Source: Kitasatospora sp. MMS16-BH015
GTDB taxonomy: Bacteria > Actinomycetota > Actinomycetes > Streptomycetales > Streptomycetaceae
Direction: 5' to 3'
DNA: 64,000 nucleotides
NCBI RefSeq assembly: GCF_002943525.1
Contig: NZ_CP025394.1
Span: 3,906,001-3,970,000 of the forward strand
Shown: positions 23,949 through 32,389 of the stretch, piece after piece
Position numbering within the stretch: position 1 is the first letter of the stretch
Layout: each line of letters begins with the position of its first letter
Translations under genes and position numbers: made by a program
The notes under the pieces: generated by a model
Databases searched by the model: none
What the model was told of the DNA's origin: nothing
Seen by the model: only the letters and a program-made list of their open reading frames with translations

Positions 23949-24372
23949 CCGTGCCAGTTGCGCGAGAAGCAGACGAGCCGCACGCGCGCGTGCGGCTCGG
24001 GACGTGCGTTAGGAACCAACGGGTGGACTTCGCTGCGATCTGGACGAGCAACGGAAATCCCTTCAACCGACTCGGCGATCGCCCCTCGCCACGACGCCCG
24101 ACGGCGGCATCCACCTCTCCGGTCTGCCTCGGCATCGGAAAGCCGCCTATATTTCGCCGCTACGATCCCTACGAATACCCGTGGCGCTCACTCCACTCTC
24201 TGATCGGCACTGACGGCCCGCCAGAATATCCGGCGGGCCGTCGCAGCAAACAGAATCAGAGCCCGCGTGTCCAAGGCTAGCCATACTCGTGAACAGGTTC
24301 ACCCCTACACCGAACCAGCGTTTGGCTGGCCATGCAATAGGCGCCAGGAGCTTCGAAGATTCCTCCGAATAT
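23949..24372. other. Intergenic DNA between the IS remnant and the RHS locus
   Basis: No gene is supported over these 420 bases. It contains a perfect 26-base palindrome at 23974-23999 (half-site CGAGCCGCACGCG) and a terminator hairpin at 24212-24242. The final 130 bases are clearly richer in A+T than the chromosome average, marking the edge of the acquired RHS locus. Confidence 0.5.
24212..24242 (-). terminator. Terminator hairpin downstream of the RHS/immunity pair
   Basis: GACGGCCCGCC (24212-24222) pairs with GGCGGGCCGTC (24232-24242) around AGAATATCC, an 11-bp perfect stem 130 bases beyond the small membrane-protein gene. It fits as the end of the RHS transcript. Confidence 0.6.
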
Positions 24373-24591
24373 TTACACGAGAAGCATGACGAGGACAACA
24401 GCCGCAAAGAACACAAAGAATGCCGCCACTAGGCGCATGACAAGGAGCTTAGTGGGCTCGATATCGCCGACATCACGCGACTCCATGCGACGCACGAGCA
24501 TATCGGCCCATCCCTTGTAATTGAATGAGACCAGCACACCGCCTCCACCAGCAACAATCACCCAGAAGATCAGAAATATATTCCGCGACAC
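24373..24591 (-). CDS. Two-helix small membrane protein (immunity candidate for the RHS toxin)
   Basis: 72 residues. The GTG at 24591 follows GGGAGG by 4 nt; the longer frame from TTG 24603 would place that SD inside the gene, so the GTG is preferred. Two transmembrane helices are clear: NIFLIFWVIVAGGGGVLVSF and LLVMRLVAAFFVFFAAVVLVMLL, joined by a charged loop (NYKGWADMLVRRMESRDVGD). The gene starts about 85 bases after the RHS stop codon on the same strand and is AT-richer than average, like its neighbour. Position and topology fit an immunity protein against a membrane-acting toxin domain. It also resembles generic actinobacterial two-TM proteins, so the role is unproven. Confidence 0.6.
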   Translation of the reverse strand: MSRNIFLIFWVIVAGGGGVLVSFNYKGWADMLVRRMESRDVGDIEPTKLLVMRLVAAFFVFFAAVVLVMLLV

Positions 24592-24675
24592 GAAGCCTCC
24601 CAAAGCATAGAGCTCGTAGAAAATTCATCAGGCTCCAGGCCGGGGTGGAGAATTTTCTCCGCCCCGGCCACATCC

Positions 24676-27600
24676 TCACCCCAATGTAAACAACCTCTTT
24701 GTTATGGTGTTGTCAAATCCGATTCCGGCGCCCACCCCGAGCCCGAGACCAAATCCCGCAGTTGCGGAGCCGACTGAATCCCCTCTCGAGTTCGCCGTTC
24801 CGATCGCCTGCTCATACTGCCCATATACCCCCAGGCCATCTCCACCAGCGAAACTCAAGGAAGCCCCCTTGCCTGCTAGCTGGTCGAACCCATCCGCATT
24901 GCCGGCGACCCGCCCGACTGCCACAGCCGCCCCGTCTCCACCAACCTGGATACCCGGACTGGCCGTGAGACCAAAATCCACCTTCCCGTCCGGTCGCTTC
25001 ACGGAAACAAAACAGACAGACCCGCCGACACCCACAGTGACCATCGCGCCACCGCTGACACAGTATCCCGTCGTACTTGTCACGCGCTTGACACTGGCAC
25101 GTAGGATATCGAGCCCCTCGAGTGCATTTCCAAGGATGTCATTCCGAGCCCGCTCTTGCGCCTTCCTTGCCTCCTCTGCCTCTGCTTTCTTCTTGCGCTT
25201 TTCCATCTCCTTCGGGTCCGTGTCGCTGTACATCTTGCTCATGAGATTCAGGAACTGCTCGTCATCTGGGCTGGTGATTCCGAGGATGTGGCATAGGGTT
25301 TCACAATCCAAACCACGGTCGCCGCGTTGCGGCCTAGACACGTCCGATTCTGTCCCGTGCGTTCCTATTGCCATTCCGGGGTTCTGCCCGTACCCGCCGC
25401 ACTCGTCACGAGGACACAAGCCGCTGGGGTCACTCTGGTTGACGGGGTTGTTGTTGCTGTAGGCGTAGCCGTTCCACTGCTGCGGGCTGGCTGCGTCGAG
25501 GACGGGGTCGGAGCTGATGAATCGCCCCAAAGCGGGACTGTACTCACGCGCGCCCAGGTTGGTAAGGCCTGTGGTGTCGTCCTGGGTACCGTTGACGAAG
25601 CCGTGGTCGCTGGGCCAGGCGCCGAGGACGGGCTGGGTGCCGCGGGACTCACCGAAGGGGGTGGTCATGCGGCGGGTGAGGGCACGGGTGTTGGCGTCGA
25701 CGGTGTCGGTGGCCGTGCCGTGGGGGTCGGTGTACTGGTAGGAGAGGGTCTCGGTGCCTCCGGTGGGGCTGACGCGGACGGTGGTGGGGGCGGAGCCCAT
25801 CGTGTAGTAGCGGGTAGCGCTCTTGATGGAGCGGTCGGCGGCGAAGGTCAGCTGGTCCGCGCCGAGGTAGAGCGTGGTGGTCTGGTCGTCGGTGCGGGTC
25901 AGCTGGTTGCCAGCCGCGTCGTAGGTGTAGGAAGTGGCGTGGATGCCGGAGGCGTTCCACCGCTGGTTGTAGGCGGTGTTGCACCGCCAGATCGCCAGCG
26001 GGGCGCCGACGCCACTGCCGTTGGTGGAGTCCGCGCACAGGCCCGTGCCCGGGTTGAACAACGTGCCGTCCGCGCGGGGCTGCCAGACCTGACTGGCGCT
26101 GCCGTCGCAGGCCGCGAGGCGGACGGGGCTCAGGGCCGCTTGGGCTCCGGAGATCGTCGCGCACTTGCCGCCGAGCTGGAACGAGGTGCCCTGGTAGGAC
26201 CACTGCTGGCCCGCCACCGACGGGTCACAGTTCGCCAGCACCACTTGCTGGTTGGGGTCCGTGCTGGCGGAGGTGCCGTCCCAGCAGGTGTTGGACGGGC
26301 TGGTGAGCATGACCGTCGCCACGCCACCGAGCGCCCAGTGCTGGTTGAAGGCGTTGTTGCAACGCCAGACCGCCAGCGGTGCGCCCGGGCCGGTCCCGTC
26401 CGTCGAGTCGGCGCACAGACCGGTGCCCGGGTTGTAGAGCGAACCGTCCGGGCGGGACTGCCAGAACTGGCCGGCGCTGCCGTCGCAGTTCGCGAGCCGG
26501 ACCGGGCTCATGGTGCCCGTGCCGATGACGGCCGCGCACTTGCCGAGGGCCCGCAGGGTGCCCGACTGGTAGCTCCACTGCTGGCCCGCCGAGGACGGGT
26601 CACAGAGCGCCAGGATGATCTGCTGGCCGGAGTTGGCGTTGGCCGCCGTGCCGTCCAGGCAGGTCGAGCCACCGCTGGTGACCGCACCCGAGGTGGGCGG
26701 GGTGGTGGTGAGGCTGCTGACCTTGCCGGTCGCGTCCCAGGTCAGCTTGGTGTTGGCACCGTTGCTGCCGGCGATCGTGGTCGGCTGGCCGGTCTGGTCG
26801 TAACTGTAGGTGCTGGTCGGTCCGGAGCCGGACTTGGCCGTACGGACCTGGTGCGGGGAGGTGCCCGGCGTGCCGGACGGGCTGTACGTCTCGGTGGTGG
26901 TGACGTCCTTGGCCGCCGCGCCGGTCACGTCGTGATCGGTCTTGGTGAGGCGGTTGCCCAACTCGTCGTAGGAGTAGGACTGCCAGTAGGGCGCCGTGCC
27001 GCCGATCCGCCCCGCCGCCGAACCGGCTGCGGGCGGGTTGCTGTTGACGCACTGTCCGGTGTTGCCCACCGAGGGGCTGGCCGCGATCTGGACGCCGCCG
27101 GTGTCGGACCAGGCGTCCGTCAGCCGGCCGAGGTAGTCGTAGGCGTAGCACTGGGTGTCGACACCCGTGGTGCCCTGGACGTTGCGCACACCCGTGATCC
27201 GACCTGACAGGTCGTAGGCGTAGGTGGCGTCCTCGGAGAAGGCGGTGGTGTCGTCCTCCTTGGCCATGACCGCCTCCAGGAGGCGACCGGTCGAGGGGTC
27301 CCAGTTGTTGGTGACCACCAGCTGGTTGGGGACGGCACCCATGGTGGTGCGCATCGGCTGGCCGAGGTGGGTGTAGTCGACCCAGCTGACCATCCTTGAC
27401 TTGCCGAACATGGTCATCGGCAGGCCGGAGGCGCTGTAGGTGTACTTCACCGTCTCGGCGCTCAGCGCCCCGGTCGCCGGGTAGTCCGTCGAGTCGAGGG
27501 TCTCGGTGATCGGGAGGTAGTGGTTGGTGGTGGTGTAGCTGACCGCCTGCATCGAGGAGGTGGCCACCACGTTGACCGTGGTGGTGGTCGGCTGGTAGCC

Positions 27601-30600
27601 GGTGCTGTAGCCGCCGACGACGGTCTGCGAGGTGAACTGGGTCGTGTCGGTACCGGTGCCCGGGTACTTCGCCGAGGAGGCGAGCTGGCCCCGCACATTG
27701 CTGGTGCCGTCCGGGACGGTGTCGTAGGCCCAGGTGGCGAGCAGGTTGCCGGTGGCCGAATCCAGACGCTGCTGGGTCGGTCGGCCGAGGGCGTCGTAGC
27801 CGTGCCAGACGACCTGGCCGCGCGAGTCCTTACTGGTGACCAGCTGGCCGTTGTCGTCGTAGCTGCTCTGACTGGTGCCCGTGTCCGGGTCGGTCGAGAC
27901 GGTGACCTTGCCCTGCTGGTTGTAGCTCGTGGTCCAGCTGTTGGAGGTGCCACCGGTACCGTGGCGACCGACCGAGTCCGTCTGGGAGACGGAGCGGCCG
28001 AGCGCGTCGTAGCGGTAGCTGGTCTTGTCGACGCTGCCGGAGTCACCATCGGTGATGGTGCCGGGCAGGGTCGGCGTGTGCCACTGCCAGAGCTCGGCGG
28101 TCTTGCCCCGGGCGTCGAGCAGCGTGGTGGTCGGGTAGGACCCGCTGGGCGGAGTCCGGTCGACCGCGTCGGTACCGCGGTAAGCCGTCGTGGTCACGGC
28201 TTGGGCCGTGCCCAGGCCGTACCGCGTGGAGGTGATCTCCCGGCCCATGCCGTCGTAGGTGACCAGCGTCGCGGCGGGCGTGGTCTTGTCCGCCGGGCTG
28301 AACACTCCGGAGCCGGGCACACCGGTGCCGTCGAAGTACGGCGCCGACACCTTGTAGGCGTGGCCGACCGAGTCGTAGGCCGTGTCCGAGACGATGCGGG
28401 CCCCGGCGGTGCCGTCGGACGGCGTCGCCTGGTCCTGGAAGATCCGCATCATCGAGTCGTAGATCTTGAAGTCGACCGCGTAGGTCTGGTCCAGCTGCAG
28501 GGTCTCGGTCTTCACCGTGGACGGCTGGTTGGTCGACACCACGTAGGTGAAGCGGGCACTCGGCGTGCCGGCGTTGCTCGCCTTGGGGTGGGTCGCGGCC
28601 CAGCCGGCCGAGATCCGGCCGAGGCTGTCGTAGGTCATGCTGACGGTGCGCTTGTTGGCGTCCACCGTGGAGAGCGGGAGCGCCCGCGCCACGTCCAGCA
28701 CGGTGTCGGTCTTCCAACCCATCGGGTTGGTGATCTCCACCTGGTACGGCAGGGCCTTGGTGGCCGGGGTGTAGTCGGTCTGGGTCAGTGCACCGAGCGC
28801 GTCGGTGACGGACCGGGTCCGGCCGTACTGGTCATAGGTCGTGACGGTCGGCTTGGTCCACACCGCGTTGCCAGCGCCGTCGAACTCCCGGACCGACTGC
28901 GAAGCAGTCACGTCACCGGCGTTGGCCGGGTCGATGGTCTGCGGGGTCGGCGAGCCGTAGGAGAACTTGCTGTCGGTCAGGACCGTGGCGGCGGACGCCG
29001 CCGTCCCGCAGCCTCCGGCGAGGGTGAGCACCTCGGCGCGGTAGCTCAGCATGTGGCGGTTGGAAGCTGCGGTCGCGTAGGTGGTGCTGGTGCAGGACCT
29101 CGGGGTCAGCGTATTGGCCACCGGGTTGCCCGAGCCGTCGACCTCGCCCTTGTCGTCCACCGTGGTGGTGAGACCGGTCGCGGGGTCGTAGGCGGTGTCG
29201 GTCTCGGTGATCCGCCAACCGCCCGTGTGGAGCAGTGAGCGGGTACGGGCCACCGAGGTTCCGGTGAAGCGCGCCGTCGGGTTCGGCAGGGCCGGAGTCT
29301 CCGTCGGCACCGCACCGGTGGCCGTCGGGCTCGACACCCAGGGGGTGTTGACGGTCTGGCTCACCGGCGAGCCGCCTGCCCCGGTGTAGGTGGTGGTCTG
29401 GAACACCATGCCCGCCACGGCGGGGTCGTCGGTGATCTGCTCGCCGAAAGCGTTGGTGAGCTTGCGGATCGGGCGGCTCTGGTCGCCGGTCAGGTCACCG
29501 GAGCGACCCTGGAAGTACTCGGTGGCGCTCTGGGTCACCGGTGCGCCGACCGGACCGACCCGGGTGATGATCTTCGAGAAGCCGCCGAACCGGTCCCAGG
29601 TGCGCTGGTTGACCGGAGTGAACGGGTTGTCGTTGTGCAGCCAGGCCGGCTTGCCCTGGCTGTAGTCGAAGGTGGTGGTCTTCGGCGCCGGGGTCGGCTG
29701 GAGGCCGGACTGGTCGGACTCGTCGACCTGGGTCACCGGGTACTTGTAGAACCAGTCGAGGATCGGAGCGTCGTAGCCGGTCGGCGTCCACCGCACCGGG
29801 TAGCAGAGCTGGTCGTCGTTCGACTCAGCGGGCAGCGCGGCCCGGTTGCACGGATTGTCCTGCGCGTAGGTGACGGTGATCGACTCACCGGATTCGGTGG
29901 TCAGCCCGCCCAGGCGGTACCGGTTGAGCGGCAGCACGTTGCTGGGGCTGATCGAGCCGGCGACCCGGTTCGGCTTCGGCTGCTTGCTGGTGAAGGTCAC
30001 CGGCGGCAGCGGCGGAGCACCGGGCCCACCACCACCGGTGTCGGTGCCGGTCCGCTGGATCTGGTCGAGCCAGAGGGCCGGGCTGGTGGTGTCGTGCGGG
30101 TCCGGGTAGGAGTGCGAGAGGTTGTACGTGTCCACCGGGCGGTAGGCACTGGTGGCGGAGTCGTACACCTCGGTCTTGATGCTCGACAGCCGCTTCGTCG
30201 TCCAGAAGCTCGGCCCGTAGTTGGAGCAGCTGGAGGAGTCGCAGTTCTGGTCGTACGGCACGTCCTGCCAGTGCGCGGCCGTGGCGCTGGAGAGCGTCGC
30301 GGTGCTGCAGTCGATCGTGTCCGTGTGCGTGGTGTCGGTGTTGACCGTGTTGGCACAGCGCTCGGCCGAGGTGAAGGTGACGCGGGCGGCCGGAGTGCCC
30401 GGGTAGTCGGCGACCTGCTGGCCGTACGTGATCTGCTGGAGCGACCCGCTGCGGACGTACTGCTTCAGCACGTGGAACGGGCCCACGGCGTAGTAGTTGG
30501 TCTCGGGCTGGTAGCTGAAGGCCGTCACGTTGTTGTGGGTGTCCACGACGAAGTCGAGGTTCCACCGCCAGCCGACGTTGCTGCCGCAGCGCGAGTTGGC

Positions 30601-32085
30601 GAAGGTCGTGTCGTTGCAGGGCTCACCCGGATCGTTCCCATAGACCGGGACGCCCCAGGCCGACTGGGTGGAGCTGTCCGCGGTGGTGAACCCGTTGCCG
30701 GTCGGCAGGTGGGTGGCTCCGAAGTAGTACTGGACGCCCTTCTGGTCCGTCAGACGGAAGTACTCACCACCCTCGAGGCCGTTCGGGGCTCCGCCGAGCA
30801 GCTCGATCTTCGAGCCGTCGTCGTTGGCCAGGTGGAGGGCACCGGAGCCGGAGTCCTTGATCACGTCGCCGGAGTGGCTGCCGAGCGACACGGACAGGTG
30901 CTCGTCGGGCTTGCCGACGAAGCACTGGTCGTAGTCGCCCTTCTGACCGTCCTGGTCACAGGAGCGGAACGACCGCTCGATGTAGCCACCCGCTGCGAGC
31001 TCCCAGCCGTCACCGACCTGTGATGCCTGCGGGGAGGTGGCAGAGGTCCGCCCGTCCACGGTGGCGGAGTTGTAGCTCAGTACGACGGACGGTGCAGCAC
31101 CACCCACAGCTGGTGGAACCTTGATGTCATACGACCAAGTGAACGAACCGGAGTTGTTGACAGCCCACTTGGACGACGGCGACAACGATGTCACCGCGAA
31201 GGAGCCAGAGCCACTGCCAGCGCTGGTGGCGCCGCTGGGTGCCGTGGCCGCCAGAACCAGCGGCCCAGGAGTCGAGGCAGCGGCTACCGCGCGAGACTGC
31301 ACGGCGGCGCCACCGGATGTCGGAGCCGCGGCCGTGGGCAGGTCGACATCGGCCACCAGGCGCTTGCCGACCGCGTCGTTGGCCGAGGAAGCCACCGGGG
31401 TGGTGGTGCGGCACTGCGCCTGGTCCGGCGTGGTGAGCGCACAGGCCGGGAGCTGGACGAGCTGGAGCCGGCTGCCCCAGTTGGCACCGTAGGCGTCCTT
31501 GAAGGCCGAGTAGTCCAGCTCGAGCGAGACTCGTCCGCCGCTGCTGTCCGACGGGGTCACGGTGAAGACCGGCCCTCTGACGCCTGCCTGCTCACCCCTG
31601 GCCCGGTCCAGCATGGCCACCTGGACGGAGGCCGGAGTGGCTGCCGCTGGTGCCGCCAAGGCGCTCTTCTGTCCGGTCTTCGCGGGTAGCAGACCCGCAG
31701 TCAGGCTGCCGGACGGGCCGATCTTCAGGGCCGTACCCGGCACCTTGACCGCAGCGGGCGCTGCCTTGCCCGCCACAGAGCTCGTGCGGGGGGCGGCTCC
31801 GCCGCCCGAGCCGACGGTGACCTTCACCGACGCCGCGGCCGGCCAGCCGACCGCCTGGGCCTTGGAGTTGGTGAGACGGTCCGGTGAGGCTGCGCGGGCC
31901 GGAAGGGCCTGGTTCACACCCGGCACCGCCGACTGTGCGGGCAGTGGGCCCGGGGACCAGAGGTCGGTCGGACGAGTGGCGGCCGCGAACGCGGGGGTGG
32001 CGACCGATGATGCGATCAGCGCCATGGCCAACCCTGCGGCGAACCTCCCACCCCAGGATCCGACTCTGTTATTCGACTGTTTCAA
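24676..32085 (-). CDS. Secreted RHS/YD-repeat polymorphic-toxin-like protein with inserted ricin-type lectin domains
   Basis: About 2,469 residues if TTG 32085 is the start (GGGGG just upstream). The frame stays open to 32229, but the TTG gives a proper signal peptide: LKQSNNRVGSWGG then FAAGLAMALIASSVATPAFA. After a low-complexity linker comes an SpvB/TcdB-like shell region (WAVNNSGSFTWSYDIKVPPA, VVLSYNSATVDGRTS). Many YD repeats follow (YDALGR, YDQYGRTRSVTDALG). Two ricin B-type beta-trefoils sit at about 25,950-26,690, each with GQQWSY, LANCD and W-type repeats, inserted inside the repeats between LTWDATGKVSSLTT and SYTYDAAGNQL. The RHS core closes with GRFISSDPVLD...NNPVNQSDPSGL. The last roughly 245 residues are a variable tip: a charged helix (KEMEKRKKKAEAEEARKAQE) then a Gly-rich hydrophobic segment. 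The role is probably a contact-dependent toxin or adhesive exoprotein. Confidence 0.85.
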   Translation of the reverse strand: MKQSNNRVGSWGGRFAAGLAMALIASSVATPAFAAATRPTDLWSPGPLPAQSAVPGVNQALPARAASPDRLTNSKAQAVGWPAAASVKVTVGSGGGAAPRTSSVAGKAAPAAVKVPGTALKIGPSGSLTAGLLPAKTGQKSALAAPAAATPASVQVAMLDRARGEQAGVRGPVFTVTPSDSSGGRVSLELDYSAFKDAYGANWGSRLQLVQLPACALTTPDQAQCRTTTPVASSANDAVGKRLVADVDLPTAAAPTSGGAAVQSRAVAAASTPGPLVLAATAPSGATSAGSGSGSFAVTSLSPSSKWAVNNSGSFTWSYDIKVPPAVGGAAPSVVLSYNSATVDGRTSATSPQASQVGDGWELAAGGYIERSFRSCDQDGQKGDYDQCFVGKPDEHLSVSLGSHSGDVIKDSGSGALHLANDDGSKIELLGGAPNGLEGGEYFRLTDQKGVQYYFGATHLPTGNGFTTADSSTQSAWGVPVYGNDPGEPCNDTTFANSRCGSNVGWRWNLDFVVDTHNNVTAFSYQPETNYYAVGPFHVLKQYVRSGSLQQITYGQQVADYPGTPAARVTFTSAERCANTVNTDTTHTDTIDCSTATLSSATAAHWQDVPYDQNCDSSSCSNYGPSFWTTKRLSSIKTEVYDSATSAYRPVDTYNLSHSYPDPHDTTSPALWLDQIQRTGTDTGGGGPGAPPLPPVTFTSKQPKPNRVAGSISPSNVLPLNRYRLGGLTTESGESITVTYAQDNPCNRAALPAESNDDQLCYPVRWTPTGYDAPILDWFYKYPVTQVDESDQSGLQPTPAPKTTTFDYSQGKPAWLHNDNPFTPVNQRTWDRFGGFSKIITRVGPVGAPVTQSATEYFQGRSGDLTGDQSRPIRKLTNAFGEQITDDPAVAGMVFQTTTYTGAGGSPVSQTVNTPWVSSPTATGAVPTETPALPNPTARFTGTSVARTRSLLHTGGWRITETDTAYDPATGLTTTVDDKGEVDGSGNPVANTLTPRSCTSTTYATAASNRHMLSYRAEVLTLAGGCGTAASAATVLTDSKFSYGSPTPQTIDPANAGDVTASQSVREFDGAGNAVWTKPTVTTYDQYGRTRSVTDALGALTQTDYTPATKALPYQVEITNPMGWKTDTVLDVARALPLSTVDANKRTVSMTYDSLGRISAGWAATHPKASNAGTPSARFTYVVSTNQPSTVKTETLQLDQTYAVDFKIYDSMMRIFQDQATPSDGTAGARIVSDTAYDSVGHAYKVSAPYFDGTGVPGSGVFSPADKTTPAATLVTYDGMGREITSTRYGLGTAQAVTTTAYRGTDAVDRTPPSGSYPTTTLLDARGKTAELWQWHTPTLPGTITDGDSGSVDKTSYRYDALGRSVSQTDSVGRHGTGGTSNSWTTSYNQQGKVTVSTDPDTGTSQSSYDDNGQLVTSKDSRGQVVWHGYDALGRPTQQRLDSATGNLLATWAYDTVPDGTSNVRGQLASSAKYPGTGTDTTQFTSQTVVGGYSTGYQPTTTTVNVVATSSMQAVSYTTTNHYLPITETLDSTDYPATGALSAETVKYTYSASGLPMTMFGKSRMVSWVDYTHLGQPMRTTMGAVPNQLVVTNNWDPSTGRLLEAVMAKEDDTTAFSEDATYAYDLSGRITGVRNVQGTTGVDTQCYAYDYLGRLTDAWSDTGGVQIAASPSVGNTGQCVNSNPPAAGSAAGRIGGTAPYWQSYSYDELGNRLTKTDHDVTGAAAKDVTTTETYSPSGTPGTSPHQVRTAKSGSGPTSTYSYDQTGQPTTIAGSNGANTKLTWDATGKVSSLTTTPPTSGAVTSGGSTCLDGTAANANSGQQIILALCDPSSAGQQWSYQSGTLRALGKCAAVIGTGTMSPVRLANCDGSAGQFWQSRPDGSLYNPGTGLCADSTDGTGPGAPLAVWRCNNAFNQHWALGGVATVMLTSPSNTCWDGTSASTDPNQQVVLANCDPSVAGQQWSYQGTSFQLGGKCATISGAQAALSPVRLAACDGSASQVWQPRADGTLFNPGTGLCADSTNGSGVGAPLAIWRCNTAYNQRWNASGIHATSYTYDAAGNQLTRTDDQTTTLYLGADQLTFAADRSIKSATRYYTMGSAPTTVRVSPTGGTETLSYQYTDPHGTATDTVDANTRALTRRMTTPFGESRGTQPVLGAWPSDHGFVNGTQDDTTGLTNLGAREYSPALGRFISSDPVLDAASPQQWNGYAYSNNNPVNQSDPSGLCPRDECGGYGQNPGMAIGTHGTESDVSRPQRGDRGLDCETLCHILGITSPDDEQFLNLMSKMYSDTDPKEMEKRKKKAEAEEARKAQERARNDILGNALEGLDILRASVKRVTSTTGYCVSGGAMVTVGVGGSVCFVSVKRPDGKVDFGLTASPGIQVGGDGAAVAVGRVAGNADGFDQLAGKGASLSFAGGDGLGVYGQYEQAIGTANSRGDSVGSATAGFGLGLGVGAGIGFDNTITKRLFTLG

Positions 32086-32389
32086 AACTCCCCCACAATA
32101 GGTTCCAGCATTGCAGACATCGACGCTACCTGGGGGCAACGACAGCGTTTCTCGATCTCTCGAGAGAAGCATGCGAAACGTTCTCGTATCGTGACCACAT
32201 CGGCATTGTCCCATCCGAATTGCCCCCATATGGATCCATCCAGCACAGTCCGACCCGATATTCCTGACAGTGGCACAGAAATCCCGATTGACAGCCGACT
32301 TGACCTGCAGTGTTTCTGATATCCCTTTACTACGAGGCCCGGAGACTGGCTAAATTTCCCCCGTAGCCATCCCCTTCGGACGGGACGTC
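32086..32389. promoter_or_regulatory. Divergent promoter region of the RHS and FG-GAP genes
   Basis: 300 bases between divergent starts, noticeably AT-richer than the genome. It should hold both promoters. Short AT-rich -10-like elements exist but none stands out with a good -35. No operator palindrome was seen. Confidence 0.4.
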
